DNA of 46,719 nt from Beijerinckiaceae bacterium (GCA_030684835.1 JAUXWZ010000065.1:1-46719), one strand, 5' to 3'; counted from the first letter of the stretch, positions 23,923-33,667 are shown. The notes: a model not told the origin generated them from the sequence alone. Made by a program: numbers and translations.

Positions 23923-26900
23923 ATGCCGAAACGGACAGATATTCACACGATCATGATCATCGGGGCCGGACCTATCATTATCGGTCAAGCCTGCGAATTC
24001 GATTATTCCGGCACGCAAGCCTGCAAGGCGCTGCGCGAAGAGGGCTACCGGATCGTCCTGGTCAATTCGAACCCTGCCACGATCATGACCGATCCCGACC
24101 TCGCGGATCGAACCTACGTCGAACCGATCGTTCCCGAAATCGTCGCCAAGATCATCGAGAAAGAACGCGGCGATCGCTCCAAGGGCTTCGCGCTGCTGCC
24201 GACGATGGGCGGGCAGACCGCGCTGAATTGCGCCCTGTCGCTGAAGCAGATGGGCGTGCTCGAAAAGTTCGACGTCGAGATGATCGGCGCCACCGCCGAG
24301 GCTATCGACAAGGCTGAGGACCGCCAGCTCTTCCGCGAGGCGATGAAGAAGATCGGCCTCGATACGCCGCGCTCGCGCCTCGCAAACGCCTCCGACGTAA
24401 AGAAGGCGGACAAGGAAACCTTCGCCAGAAAGCGCGCCGACATCACGGCCGCTATCGCCGACCCCACAGAGCTTCAACGCGCGCTCGAAGCGCATCAGCG
24501 GGACTGGGACGCCAGCGAGCCGGAGCGCAAGCGCCGCTACGTCTCCAAGGGCCTTCAGGAGGCCCTTGAGGCGCTCGACGATATCGGCATGCCCGCCATT
24601 ATTCGCCCGTCCTTTACGCTGGGCGGCACCGGCGGCGGCATCGCCTACGACAAGAACGAATACATCGAAATCATCCAGAGCGGGCTCGACGCTTCGCCGA
24701 CCACGGAAGTCCTCATCGAGGAAAGCGTGCTCGGCTGGAAAGAGTACGAAATGGAAGTCGTGCGCGATCGCGTCGACAATTGCATTATCGTTTGCTCCAT
24801 CGAGAATATCGACCCGATGGGTGTGCACACGGGCGATTCCATTACGGTGGCCCCTGCCCTGACGCTGACCGATAAAGAATACCAGATCATGCGCGACGCA
24901 TCGCTTGCGGTACTGCGTGAAATCGGCGTCGAGACCGGCGGCTCGAACGTGCAATTCGCGGTCAATCCCGAGAACGGTCGCATGATCGTCATCGAGATGA
25001 ACCCGCGCGTGTCGCGCTCCTCCGCACTGGCCTCGAAAGCGACGGGTTTCCCCATTGCAAAAGTGGCTGCGAAACTGGCTGTTGGTTACACGCTCGACGA
25101 GATCGCCAACGACATTACCGGCGGCGCAACGCCAGCATCCTTCGAGCCGTCGATCGACTACGTCGTCACAAAGATTCCCCGCTTCGCATTTGAAAAATTC
25201 CCCGGCGCCGAGCCGCTTCTGACAACCGCCATGAAGTCCGTGGGCGAAGCCATGGCCATCGGCCGCACGTTTGCCGAATCGCTGCAGAAGGCGTTGCGTT
25301 CGCTCGAGACAGGCTTGTCCGGCCTCGATGAAATCGAGATCGAAGGTCTGGGCAACGGCGACGACATGAACGTGACGCGCGCCGCTCTCGGCTCGCCCAC
25401 GCCAGATCGTCTGCTGGTGGTTGGCCAGGCGCTGCGCCTTGGCATGAGCGTTGATGACATCTACGCCGCCTGCAAGATCGATAAATGGTTCATCGAGCGG
25501 CTCGCAGAAATCGTTGCGCTTGAAAACAAGATCAAGACGCACGGCCTGCCCCCCGACGCGGAAAACTTCCGCACGCTCAAGGCCGCCGGCTTCTCGGACG
25601 TGCGTCTGGGCACCCTCACCGGCAAGAGCGAAGCTGACGTGCGCACCCAGCGCCACGCGCTCAACGTGCGTCCAGTGTTCAAGCGCATCGACACATGCGC
25701 CGCCGAATTCGCGTCGCCGACAGCCTATATGTACTCCACCTACGAGACGCCGTTCGCAGGCGAGACGCGCTGCGAAGCGCGCCCTTCTGATCGCGAAAAG
25801 ATTGTCATTCTGGGCGGTGGACCCAACCGCATCGGCCAAGGCATCGAGTTTGATTATTGCTGCGTGCACGCCTGTTTCGCGCTGAGCGACGCCGGCTTTG
25901 AAACCATCATGATCAACTGCAACCCGGAGACAGTGTCCACCGATTACGACACGTCCGACCGCCTCTACTTTGAGCCGCTGACGGCCGAAGACGTTCTGGA
26001 AATTATGGACAAGGAGCGCACGAACGGAACGCTGAAGGGCGCTATCGTCCAGTTCGGCGGCCAGACGCCGCTAAAGCTCGCCGACACATTGCAGGACGCG
26101 GGCGTGCCTATCCTTGGCACATCCGTGGACTCCATCGACCTTGCTGAGGATCGCGACCGGTTCAAGCGACTGCTCGACAAGCTGGGGCTTAAACAGCCCA
26201 AGAACGGCATCGCGTATTCGGTCGAACAATCACGCATGATCGCTGGCGAACTCGGCCTGCCGCTCGTCGTGCGTCCCTCCTACGTGCTCGGCGGACGCGC
26301 GATGGCGATTATTCGCGCCGAAGGGGCTCTTGATGAGTATCTCCTCGGCACTTTGCCCAGCCTCATCCCCTCGGACGTCAAGGCGCGCTACCCCAACGAC
26401 AAGACAGGCCAGATCAACACTGTTCTGGGCAAGAACCCGCTATTGTTCGACCGCTATCTTTCCGACGCGGTGGAAGTGGACGTTGATTGCCTGTGCGACG
26501 GCAAGGACGTGTTTATCGCAGGCGTGATGGAGCACATTGAGGAAGCGGGCATCCATTCGGGCGACTCGGCCTGCTCGCTCCCGCCGCGTTCGCTGTCACC
26601 CGACATGATAGCGCGGCTGGAAGAGCAGACCCGCAAGCTTGCCCTCGCGCTCGAGGTCGGCGGCCTGATGAATGTGCAATATGCGATCAAGGACGGCGAG
26701 ATTTACGTCCTGGAAGTGAACCCGCGCGCCTCGCGCACGGTCCCCTTCGTCGCCAAGGTCATCGGCAAACCAATCGCCAAGATCGCGTCGCGCCTGATGG
26801 CGGGCGAAAAACTTGCCGATTTCAAGCTGACGTCCGAGCCGCTTGGGCATGTCGGCGTGAAGGAAGCTGTGTTCCCGTTTGCGCGCTTCCCGGGCGTCGA

Positions 26901-27411
26901 CACTGTGCTGGGCCCGGAGATGCGCTCCACTGGTGAGGTCATCGGCCTCGACCGTTCGTTCGACGCGGCCTTCGCCAAGAGCCAGCTCGGCGCGGGCGCC
27001 AAAGTGCCGACGGGCGGCGCGGTGTTTATGTCCATGCGCGACGATGACAAGGCGCGCATCCTGGAGACGGCGAAGCTTCTCGAAGCCGAGGGTTTCAGGA
27101 TCTTGGCGACGGGCGGCACGCAGCGCTATCTTGAACAGAACGGCGTTCCTGCGCAGCGAATCAACAAAGTGTCGGAAGGTCGGCCCCACGTCGTGGACGC
27201 CATCAAGAATGGCGGCGTCCAGCTCGTGTTCAATACGACAGACGGCCAACAGGCGCTCTCCGACTCGCGTTCGCTGCGGCGGGCGGCCCTGCTGCACAAG
27301 GTGCCCTACTACACGACCCTGGCGGGCTCCATCGCCGCTGCGCAGGGAATTCGCGCGTATCGCAGCGGGGATCTGGAAGTTTGCGCCCTGCAGGACTATT
27401 TCGCAGGCTGA
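23923..27411 (+). CDS. carB: Carbamoyl-phosphate synthase large subunit
   Basis: CarB makes carbamoyl phosphate from bicarbonate, ammonia (delivered by CarA) and two ATP. The 1162-residue protein contains two homologous halves, each with a pre-ATP-grasp and ATP-grasp domain. The first begins [20 protein letters not shown] and the second [20 protein letters not shown] near residue 627; ATP-grasp signatures [16 protein letters not shown] and [14 protein letters not shown] mark each half. The C-terminal regulatory (MGS-like) domain follows ([15 protein letters not shown]). The extra length over the ~1075-residue E. coli protein includes an insertion of about 55 residues around 160-215. greA lies downstream, an old linkage, but carA is 23.7 kb upstream. 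Confidence 0.97.
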   Translation: MPKRTDIHTIMIIGAGPIIIGQACEFDYSGTQACKALREEGYRIVLVNSNPATIMTDPDLADRTYVEPIVPEIVAKIIEKERGDRSKGFALLPTMGGQTALNCALSLKQMGVLEKFDVEMIGATAEAIDKAEDRQLFREAMKKIGLDTPRSRLANASDVKKADKETFARKRADITAAIADPTELQRALEAHQRDWDASEPERKRRYVSKGLQEALEALDDIGMPAIIRPSFTLGGTGGGIAYDKNEYIEIIQSGLDASPTTEVLIEESVLGWKEYEMEVVRDRVDNCIIVCSIENIDPMGVHTGDSITVAPALTLTDKEYQIMRDASLAVLREIGVETGGSNVQFAVNPENGRMIVIEMNPRVSRSSALASKATGFPIAKVAAKLAVGYTLDEIANDITGGATPASFEPSIDYVVTKIPRFAFEKFPGAEPLLTTAMKSVGEAMAIGRTFAESLQKALRSLETGLSGLDEIEIEGLGNGDDMNVTRAALGSPTPDRLLVVGQALRLGMSVDDIYAACKIDKWFIERLAEIVALENKIKTHGLPPDAENFRTLKAAGFSDVRLGTLTGKSEADVRTQRHALNVRPVFKRIDTCAAEFASPTAYMYSTYETPFAGETRCEARPSDREKIVILGGGPNRIGQGIEFDYCCVHACFALSDAGFETIMINCNPETVSTDYDTSDRLYFEPLTAEDVLEIMDKERTNGTLKGAIVQFGGQTPLKLADTLQDAGVPILGTSVDSIDLAEDRDRFKRLLDKLGLKQPKNGIAYSVEQSRMIAGELGLPLVVRPSYVLGGRAMAIIRAEGALDEYLLGTLPSLIPSDVKARYPNDKTGQINTVLGKNPLLFDRYLSDAVEVDVDCLCDGKDVFIAGVMEHIEEAGIHSGDSACSLPPRSLSPDMIARLEEQTRKLALALEVGGLMNVQYAIKDGEIYVLEVNPRASRTVPFVAKVIGKPIAKIASRLMAGEKLADFKLTSEPLGHVGVKEAVFPFARFPGVDTVLGPEMRSTGEVIGLDRSFDAAFAKSQLGAGAKVPTGGAVFMSMRDDDKARILETAKLLEAEGFRILATGGTQRYLEQNGVPAQRINKVSEGRPHVVDAIKNGGVQLVFNTTDGQQALSDSRSLRRAALLHKVPYYTTLAGSIAAAQGIRAYRSGDLEVCALQDYFAG

Positions 27412-27422
27412 GCCCGGAGACA

Positions 27423-27452
27423 GCGTCAACCACACAAGGTGTGGCTTGACGC
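27423..27452 (+). terminator. Hairpin after carB, no T tract
   Basis: Arms GCGTCAA+CCACAC (27423-27435) and GTGTGG+TTGACGC (27439-27452, one bulged C) form a 13-pair stem with a three-base AAG loop starting 12 bases after the carB stop. No T run follows, so it may be a processing or Rho-related 3' end, or a protein-binding dyad in the 201-base carB-greA gap. Confidence 0.4.
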
Positions 27453-27612
27453 AAGCCCCCGGGCGGGTTTCCCATAGCGTTCTTGAGGCTAGGGCGGCGA
27501 GGCGCGCGACCCGCGTGGCCTTGCCCTATCCGGCGGGAGCGGACGTAAACATATCGGGGGCTTGGCCCCAAAACTCCGTCAGGCCCTTGGGCCATGATTC
27601 GGGAAGGTGGAA

Positions 27613-28086
27613 ATGGAAAAGGTTCCGATGACTCCCGGCGGCTTCGTCGCTCTCGAGGAGGAGCTGAAGCATCGTCAACAGGTTGAGCGTCCTCGCATCA
27701 TTCAGGCGATCGCAGAAGCGCGCTCCCATGGCGATCTCTCCGAGAATGCGGAATACCATTCCGCAAAGGAAAGCCAGTCGCTCAACGAGGGCCGCATTGC
27801 GGAGCTTGAGGACAAGATTTCACGCGCTGAAGTGATCGACGTCTCCAAGCTCGGCGGCGACACGATCAAGTTCGGCGCGACGGTGACGCTCATCGACGAA
27901 GACACCGAGGAAGAGAAAAAGTACCAGATCGTCGGCGAGACAGAGGCCGACGTGAAGGGTGGCAGGGTGTCCATTACGTCGCCCATCGCGCGCGCCCTCA
28001 TCGGCAAGAAGGTCGGCGACACCGTTGAGGTGATCGCGCCGGGCGGCGGCAAGAGCTACGAAGTCCTCGCAATCGCCTACCGCTGA
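27613..28086 (+). CDS. greA: Transcript cleavage factor GreA
   Basis: GreA enters the secondary channel of RNA polymerase and stimulates cleavage of backtracked RNA. The 157-residue protein has the N-terminal coiled coil ([20 protein letters not shown]), the acidic tip region [15 protein letters not shown] with the Asp and Glu that coordinate the catalytic Mg, and a C-terminal FKBP-like domain ([20 protein letters not shown]). ATG 27613 has GGAAGG ten bases upstream. carB-greA neighbourhood is widespread in proteobacteria. Confidence 0.96.
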   Translation: MEKVPMTPGGFVALEEELKHRQQVERPRIIQAIAEARSHGDLSENAEYHSAKESQSLNEGRIAELEDKISRAEVIDVSKLGGDTIKFGATVTLIDEDTEEEKKYQIVGETEADVKGGRVSITSPIARALIGKKVGDTVEVIAPGGGKSYEVLAIAYR

Positions 28087-28117
28087 ACGAGGACTTCCTG
28101 CGGGAGCAGACATCTTG

Positions 28118-29089
28118 ATGGTTGGCTTGCTCCCGCCGGACACACGCATCCTCATCGTAACCCCCGATAAGGCTGGCCACGAGGTGATCTGCCGTGGAGT
28201 CGCACAGGCGCTGGGTGGCGAAATCGTGTCCATGCAGGTTCAGCCGCGCAGGCTTTACGCACTGATGGCGCCGTGGGGGCCATCCGATCCCCAAACAATT
28301 TATCCCAATCCCCTACCCGACATCGCGCTGGGTTCCGGCCGCACGGCGGCCCCCGCTTTGCGCGCGCTGAAAGAACGTTCGGGTGGCCGGATGTTCACAG
28401 CCTTTTTGCACGACCCGCGCGCAAGACGCGCTGCTTTCGACATGATCTGGGCGCCCGACCACGACAAGCTGGCTGGCGATAACGTCATCTCCACGCTGTC
28501 GTCGCCGCATACGCTGAGCCCGGCGCTGATCGCCGAGTCTCGCGCCAATCCAGACCCCCGCATCGCGGCCCTGAAGACGCCGCGGCTCGCGCTCTTGCTC
28601 GGCGGTCCCAGCTCGTCGTTCAAGTACCAGTCCAGCGACGTTGACGAACTCGCCAGGCTGGCGCGCACGGCAGGCGAGCAAGGGTATAGCGTGATGGTGA
28701 CGCCCTCCCGCCGCACTCCTGCAGGCCTCACCCGCGTCGTCGCCGACGCCATCGCCGATTTGCCGGAAGACCGGCGTTTCATCTGGACGGGCGAGGGGCG
28801 CAATCCCTTCCTGCACATGATCGCGAACGCGCACGCCATCGTCGTCACGGCGGATAGTGTGAACATGGTCGGCGAAGCTGCAGCCACCGGCGCCTCGGTT
28901 CACCTGTTCACCCCGACAGGGCGCCCCCGGAAGACGCAGATGTTTCTCGACGGCATGATCGCCAGCGGCGCGGTGCGTCCCTGGAGCGGACGCATCGAGC
29001 AATGGGCCTCCGATCCCATAGATGCGACAGGGCAAATCGCGGCCGAGATCGCGCGCCGTTATCAGATGTTTCGCGCATCCAGGCCCTGA
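28118..29089 (+). CDS. ELM1/GtrOC1-family (DUF1022) protein
   Basis: This 323-residue protein belongs to the mitochondrial fission ELM1 family (formerly DUF1022), whose plant member affects mitochondrial division. The bacterial members look like GT-B glycosyltransferases; function in bacteria is unknown. Visible are LLPPDTRILIVTPDKAGHEV, ALLLGGPSSSFKYQSSDVDEL (split around a Gly-rich loop), VMVTPSRRTPAG, and the C-terminal ADSVNMVGEAAATGASVHL and TPTGRPRKTQMFLDGM. ATG 28118 has GGGAG upstream; the frame also has TTG 28115. It follows greA by 31 bases and may be cotranscribed. Confidence 0.85.
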   Translation: MVGLLPPDTRILIVTPDKAGHEVICRGVAQALGGEIVSMQVQPRRLYALMAPWGPSDPQTIYPNPLPDIALGSGRTAAPALRALKERSGGRMFTAFLHDPRARRAAFDMIWAPDHDKLAGDNVISTLSSPHTLSPALIAESRANPDPRIAALKTPRLALLLGGPSSSFKYQSSDVDELARLARTAGEQGYSVMVTPSRRTPAGLTRVVADAIADLPEDRRFIWTGEGRNPFLHMIANAHAIVVTADSVNMVGEAAATGASVHLFTPTGRPRKTQMFLDGMIASGAVRPWSGRIEQWASDPIDATGQIAAEIARRYQMFRASRP

Positions 29090-29232
29090 GCGGCGCGGTT
29101 GAATTGTTTTTGTTTTGGGAAGCGCAGCAGCTTCTGCATTATTGATGTTACGCCCGCGCGCCAACGCCCAGCTCTTGCAAACAGGCTTCACCTTGCGAGG
29201 GCCGACCTGCATCGCCTACAAAAATGGCGGCG

Positions 29233-29270
29233 AGCATCGCGTCACGCGCATGACAGAACGATGCTATAAA
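29233..29270 (+). promoter_or_regulatory. Inverted repeat and -10-like element upstream of trxB
   Basis: AGCATCG (29233-29239) and CGATGCT (29259-29265) form a seven-base inverted repeat with a 19-base spacer. TATAAA at 29265-29270 abuts the right arm and is a good -10 candidate. I found no convincing -35, so activation by a bound regulator (possibly the LysR regulator downstream of trxB, or an OxyR-like protein) is conceivable but unproven. Confidence 0.35.
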
Positions 29271-29320
29271 GACCCAGGCATTAAGCGCCTAACACCAGAT
29301 TTCGGACAGTGAGATCTCCT

Positions 29321-30274
29321 ATGCACGCCAAGATGATCATTATCGGCTCCGGCCCGGCCGGATATACGACAGCAATCTACGCTGCGCGCGCCATGCTGAA
29401 CCCGGTTATGATCTCCGGCTACGAGCCCGGTGGGCAGCTCATGATCACAACGGATGTGGAAAACTATCCGGGCTTTGCCGACACCATTCAGGGGCCGTGG
29501 CTGATGGAGCAGATGCGCAAGCAGGCCGAGCACGTCGGCACGCAGATGATCGCCGACTATGTGTCGGCCGTAGATCTTTCAAAGCGCCCTTTTTCGATCA
29601 CATGTGACAGCGGCGAGACGCACACCTGCGACACGCTTGTCATCGCCACAGGCGCCAAGGCCAAGTGGCTGGGCATTCCCAGCGAAGAGAAATTCAAGGG
29701 CTACGGCGTGTCCGCATGCGCAACCTGCGACGGATTTTTCTACCGCGGCAAGGACGTGATCGTCGTCGGCGGCGGCAATTCCGCGGTCGAGGAAGCGCTG
29801 TACCTCTCCAATCTCGCCAAGAAGGTAACCGTCGTCCATCGCCGCGACTCGTTCCGCTCCGAGCGAATCTTGCAGGAGCGTCTGTTCGCCAAGCCGAACG
29901 TCGAAGTCATCTGGAACCATGTGCTTGAGGAAGTCACCGGAGGGGAAAATCCGCCCGGCGTCACGGGCGCGCGGCTGAAGCACGCGACCACCGGCGCCAT
30001 CCGCGATATTTCGGTCGATGGCGTTTTCGTCGCGATTGGCCATGCGCCTGCGTCCGAGTTGTTCAAGGGACAGATTGAGATCCGGCCCAACGGCTATATC
30101 AAGACCGCGCCTAATTCGACGGCGACCAACATCCCCGGCGTGTTCGCCGCCGGCGACGTTGCCGACGATGTATATCGGCAGGCAGTGACCGCTGCGGGGC
30201 TGGGATGCATGGCCGCGCTCGAAGCCGAGCGTTTCCTGACCATTCACGAAAGTCAGAAGCAAGCGGCCGAGTAA
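29321..30274 (+). CDS. trxB: Thioredoxin-disulfide reductase
   Basis: TrxB reduces thioredoxin with NADPH and FAD in the cytoplasm. The 317-residue protein shows the N-terminal FAD-binding IIGSGPAGYTTAIYAARA, the redox-active CATC within SACATCDGFFYRGKD, the NADPH-binding VVGGGNSAVEEALYL, and the C-terminal FAD site GVFAAGDVADDVYRQA. ATG 29321 is used; a GTG 12 bases upstream is in frame. It is followed by a LysR-type regulator 39 bases later. Confidence 0.97.
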   Translation: MHAKMIIIGSGPAGYTTAIYAARAMLNPVMISGYEPGGQLMITTDVENYPGFADTIQGPWLMEQMRKQAEHVGTQMIADYVSAVDLSKRPFSITCDSGETHTCDTLVIATGAKAKWLGIPSEEKFKGYGVSACATCDGFFYRGKDVIVVGGGNSAVEEALYLSNLAKKVTVVHRRDSFRSERILQERLFAKPNVEVIWNHVLEEVTGGENPPGVTGARLKHATTGAIRDISVDGVFVAIGHAPASELFKGQIEIRPNGYIKTAPNSTATNIPGVFAAGDVADDVYRQAVTAAGLGCMAALEAERFLTIHESQKQAAE

Positions 30275-30313
30275 GCGCGGCAAAACGCAATACGGCGCTG
30301 ATGGGGGTGCGGG

Positions 30314-31204
30314 TTGGACTGGGACAAGCTGCGCATCTTTCACGCCGCCGCGGAGGCTGGATCGTTCACCCATGCGGGCGAACATCTGGGCCTGAGCCAA
30401 TCGGCCGTCAGTCGTCAGGTGAGCACCCTCGAAGGCGATCTTCAGGTGCCGCTGTTTCACCGCCACGCGCGGGGCCTCATCCTCACCGAACAGGGCGAGG
30501 TGCTGTATCGCGCCGTGCGTGACATGGTGCTGAAACTCGACGCCACGCGCACGCGGCTGTCCGACACGCGCGAGCGCCCTCACGGCGAATTGCGCGTCAC
30601 GACAACGGTTGGCATCGGCGTCAACTGGTTAACGCCCCGCATCGGCGACTTCCTCGAACTCTATCCCGACATCAAGCTCACCCTGCTTTTGTCCGATGAC
30701 GAGCTGGATCTCTCGATGCGCGAAGCGGACGTCGCGATCCGCGTGCGTGAACCCGTGCAACCGGACCTGATCCGGCGCCGCCTGTTCACGATGCACTTTC
30801 ACGCCTACGCCGCAGCGCTTTATCTCAAACGCTTCGGCGAACCCAAGTCGCTGGACGATCTGGACAACCACCGCATCCTCACATACGGCGTCACTGCGCA
30901 GAGCTATCTTGGCGCAATTAATTCGCTGCATTTTGCAGGCCGCGATCCGAAAAATCCGCGCCCCTCGGTGCTTCGCGTCAACAACATCAGCGCGCTGCGT
31001 CGCGCGGTGGAGAACGGCGTCGGCATCGCCATCTTGCCCGACTATTTGGCGCTGGCCGATGCGAGCCTCGTGCGCATTCTGCCCCAGGCCGACATGCCGG
31101 AGCTTGAGTGCTATCTTGTGTATGCCGAAGAGGTGAAAAACGTCGCGCGCGTTCGCGTCTTCCGTGACTTCCTCGTCGCCAATGCGCAGCGCTGGGACTT
31201 TTAG
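30314..31204 (+). CDS. LysR-family transcriptional regulator
   Basis: This 296-residue LysR-type regulator has the N-terminal winged helix (KLRIFHAAAEAGSFTHAGE, then LGLSQSAVSRQVSTLEGDLQ) and a C-terminal periplasmic-binding-like co-inducer domain. The start TTG 30314 follows a GGGGGTGCGGG stretch and matches the family N-terminus MDWDKLRIFHAAA; no ATG in frame is closer. It is on the same strand as trxB, 39 bases after it. Ligand and target genes are unknown. LysR proteins of this type often act on adjacent genes, which makes trxB or the DUF808 gene possible targets. Confidence 0.9.
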   Translation: MDWDKLRIFHAAAEAGSFTHAGEHLGLSQSAVSRQVSTLEGDLQVPLFHRHARGLILTEQGEVLYRAVRDMVLKLDATRTRLSDTRERPHGELRVTTTVGIGVNWLTPRIGDFLELYPDIKLTLLLSDDELDLSMREADVAIRVREPVQPDLIRRRLFTMHFHAYAAALYLKRFGEPKSLDDLDNHRILTYGVTAQSYLGAINSLHFAGRDPKNPRPSVLRVNNISALRRAVENGVGIAILPDYLALADASLVRILPQADMPELECYLVYAEEVKNVARVRVFRDFLVANAQRWDF

Positions 31205-31247
31205 CCCACAAGATCATTTTAGCCTGAACACAACCTGAGGAGTTTGC

Positions 31248-32309
31248 GTGGCTTCCGGTCTTCTCGCCCTGCTTGACGACGTTGTGGCGCTTGCGAAAGT
31301 CGCCGCCGCGTCCGTTGATGACGTAGCAGCGCAGGCGGCCAAGGCGGGCGCGAAAGCTGCTGGCGTTGTAGTCGATGACGCCGCTGTGACACCACGTTTT
31401 CTGGTCGGATTTGCCGCCCAACGCGAACTCGCAATCATCTGGAAGATCGCGCTTGGGTCCGTGAAGAACAAACTCGTCTTCCTTTTGCCCGCCGCGCTGT
31501 TTCTCAATTGGGCGGCGCCGTGGTCTGTCACGCCGTTGCTGATGATCGGAGGCGCGTACCTGTGTTACGAGGGCGCGGAAAAATTATACGCAGCCATAGC
31601 GCCCCACGGCGCCCATGAGCACGAGGACCACATCGCCCCAAGCGCGGTAGCCCCAGACGCGCTCGAGGCCCAAAAGGTGGCGAGCGCCATTCGCACCGAC
31701 TTCATCCTGTCCGCAGAGATTATGGCGATCACGCTGGCCGCGATCCCTCCAGGCTCTGTGGCGATGCAGGCAGCGGTCCTCGCCTCTGTCGCCATCGGCA
31801 TCACGATTATCGTCTACGGCGCCGTCGCCTTGATCGTGAAGGCGGACGACGTGGGGCTTGCGCTGGCCGCCAGCGACAGGCCCATCGCGTCGGTTTTCGG
31901 GTTGCGCGATCCGGGCGTTGGCGCCCCAAGCGGCCCGGACAAGGCGCTGGCGCGCCTCACGAGGCCTCTTGGTCGCGGACTTGTGATCGGCATGCCCTAT
32001 TTCCTTAGCCTCCTGTCGGCGGTCGGCGTCGTCGCCATGGCGTGGGTTGGCGGCGGCATCCTTCTGCATGGCCTGCATGAATTCGGCCTCCATGCGCCGG
32101 GGCACGTCATAGAGGTTGTCGCAGCTTCGGTTGCGCAAATGGCGCCGGGGATGGCGGGAGTCTTAAACTGGATAATAAATGCTGTTGCCGCAGCGCTGTT
32201 TGGCCTGGGCTTTGGCGCCGTGATGATCCCGATTGTCCATCTCGCGGCGCCGCACACTCGGGCCTTAAGCGGGTGGCTCCGCGGGCCCAAAGCGTCATTA
32301 TCCAGCTGA
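31248..32309 (+). CDS. DUF808 (YedI-like) inner membrane protein
   Basis: This 353-residue protein matches the DUF808/YedI family of polytopic inner membrane proteins of unknown function. Diagnostic stretches are SGLLALLDDVVALAKVAAAS, DDVAAQAAKAGAKAAGVVVD and DDAAVTPRFLVGF at the N-terminus, and KNKLVFLLPAALFLNWAAPW. At least six hydrophobic segments follow. A His/Asp-rich loop (HGAHEHEDH, residues about 123-131) could bind metal but this is only a composition note. GTG 31248 follows GAGGAG, a strong site. Transcription from it may end at the terminator at 32482-32511. Confidence 0.88.
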   Translation: MASGLLALLDDVVALAKVAAASVDDVAAQAAKAGAKAAGVVVDDAAVTPRFLVGFAAQRELAIIWKIALGSVKNKLVFLLPAALFLNWAAPWSVTPLLMIGGAYLCYEGAEKLYAAIAPHGAHEHEDHIAPSAVAPDALEAQKVASAIRTDFILSAEIMAITLAAIPPGSVAMQAAVLASVAIGITIIVYGAVALIVKADDVGLALAASDRPIASVFGLRDPGVGAPSGPDKALARLTRPLGRGLVIGMPYFLSLLSAVGVVAMAWVGGGILLHGLHEFGLHAPGHVIEVVAASVAQMAPGMAGVLNWIINAVAAALFGLGFGAVMIPIVHLAAPHTRALSGWLRGPKASLSS

Positions 32310-32396
32310 GCCATTCGCTCAGCGCATAGCCCGTATGCGATAGCGCGTATTGCGCCGCACCGGATGCATTGCGACTATGTTTGCGGCTGAGGATTG

Positions 32397-32511
32397 AGCC
32401 GCGCCCTCTCCCTTCCGGCGCTGGTTTGACTAGTTCTCCGCCGTTCCCCTCTGGAGACACCCGACATTACGTTTGGGAGTCGGCCGGGCAGAAATGCCCG
32501 GCCTTTTTTTT
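32397..32511 (+). ncRNA. Candidate small RNA with two pyrimidine-loop hairpins and an intrinsic terminator
   Basis: The 308-base DUF808-to-binding-protein gap contains three successive hairpins. Hairpin 1: AGCCGCGCC (32397-32405) pairs with GGCGC-U-GGUU (32417-32426) and its 11-base loop (32406-32416) is entirely pyrimidine, CTCTCCCTTCC. Hairpin 2: TCTCC (32435-32439) pairs with GGAGA (32453-32457) around a 13-base loop holding TTCCCCTCT. Hairpin 3 is a perfect terminator (32482-32511). C/U-rich loops exposed on hairpins, complementary to Shine-Dalgarno sequences, followed by a terminator, are the layout of several alphaproteobacterial regulatory RNAs, such as Caulobacter GsrN. The 5' end is unknown; a weak TTGCGC-N17-GACTAT sits at 32350-32378. 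Confidence 0.5.
32482..32511 (+). terminator. Intrinsic terminator
   Basis: GGCCGGGCA (32482-32490) and TGCCCGGCC (32495-32503) form a perfect nine-pair stem with a GAAA tetraloop, followed by eight T (32504-32511). It ends either the DUF808 transcript, 170 bases downstream of that stop, or the proposed small RNA. The binding-protein gene starts 107 bases after it and so needs its own promoter. Confidence 0.9.
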
Positions 32512-32617
32512 GCGCCAAGCGCCCCCAATCCCAGATCCGAGAAACTTCCGAATTGACGGAGCGTTTGCGCGCGCCACTATTGCGGGCAAGCGCACAAGCG
32601 CTGCACGGGAGGGATTC

Positions 32618-33667
32618 ATGGATCGCAGGAAAGTGCTCACGCTTGGGCTGACAGGCTTGGCCCTCGCAGCGGCGCACGGCGCAAACGCCCAGGCCAAACT
32701 GCTTCCAGTCAAGGTTGGCGTGCCGAACGCCGCGACCGATGTCGGATACTTCGTCGCCCATGCCAAAGGCTGGTTCAAGGAAGAGGGTCTTGATGTGTCC
32801 TTCATTCCGTTCCCCTCCGCGGCGCGCATGATCACGCCCCTTGCGACCAACGATTTGCAGGTGGGCGCCGGCGGGCCGTCAGCAGGCCTCTACAACGGCA
32901 TCGCGCGCGGCATGGACATCCGCATCGTGTCCGACAAGAGCAAGAACGTCGTCAATCGCGGCAGCCAGAAACTGCTCGTGCGCAAGGCGTTGATCGAGTC
33001 TGGCCGGGTCAAGCAGTTGTCGGACATCAAGGGCCTGAAATTTGCCAACGGCGCACCCGGTTCCTCCGCATCCTCTGTGATCTACAAGGTTCTACAGAAG
33101 GCCGGCCTGGAGATCGGCGATATCGACGAAGTCTCCATGAGCTTTCCCCAACAGGTGCAAGCGCTTGAGAGCGGCGCCATCGACATCGCCATGCCGCCCG
33201 ACCCTGCAACCACCATCGCCATCACGCGCGGGATCGCCGTTTCAATCCTGAACGGGTGGGACGTCTACCCCGTCCATCAGGTCGCCGTAACGCTCTATTC
33301 GGGCAAATGGGCCAGCGAAAACCCGGACGCCGCGCGCCGCTTCATGCGCGCATTTCTGAAAGGCGTGCGCTACCACAACGACTCGCTCAACGAGAAAGGC
33401 GAGTTCAGCGGCGCAAGGGGCGACGAGGTGGTGAACATTCTCACCGAATACGGACCGTTCAAGGACCCAAAAATCTATCGCTCATTCATCCTCGCCTATT
33501 GCGACCCGAACGGCGCCCTCGACATTGCGAGCTTGAAAGAAGACATCGCCATCTTCCAGAAGCTTAAACTGCTGGAAAGGCCGGTCGACATCGAGAAAGT
33601 TGTAGACCTGAGCTATCTCGATTGGGCGCTGAAAGAACTGGGGCCTTACAAGCCGGCGTCAAAGTAG
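32618..33667 (+). CDS. NMT1/ThiY-SsuA-type periplasmic substrate-binding protein
   Basis: This 349-residue precursor has a signal peptide (RKVLTLGLTGLALAAAHGAN, cleavage near ANAQA; the RRK start could also be read as Tat-like) and the NMT1-like fold used by nitrate, sulfonate, taurine and pyrimidine-precursor ABC importers: KVGVPNAATDVGYFVAHAKG, KEEGLDVSFIPFPSAARMI, LKFANGAPGSSASSVIYKV and AIDIAMPPDPATTIA. I chose ATG 32618 after GGGAGGG; the ORF runs further upstream through the terminator. No ABC permease or ATPase gene is adjacent, so the transporter partner is elsewhere or absent. Substrate unknown. Confidence 0.85.
   Translation: MDRRKVLTLGLTGLALAAAHGANAQAKLLPVKVGVPNAATDVGYFVAHAKGWFKEEGLDVSFIPFPSAARMITPLATNDLQVGAGGPSAGLYNGIARGMDIRIVSDKSKNVVNRGSQKLLVRKALIESGRVKQLSDIKGLKFANGAPGSSASSVIYKVLQKAGLEIGDIDEVSMSFPQQVQALESGAIDIAMPPDPATTIAITRGIAVSILNGWDVYPVHQVAVTLYSGKWASENPDAARRFMRAFLKGVRYHNDSLNEKGEFSGARGDEVVNILTEYGPFKDPKIYRSFILAYCDPNGALDIASLKEDIAIFQKLKLLERPVDIEKVVDLSYLDWALKELGPYKPASK

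Noticed and set aside
23908..25869. 653-codon open frame on the minus strand opposite carB
   Set aside because: It lies wholly inside the recognised carB gene, has no family features, and such antisense frames arise from GC-rich third positions.
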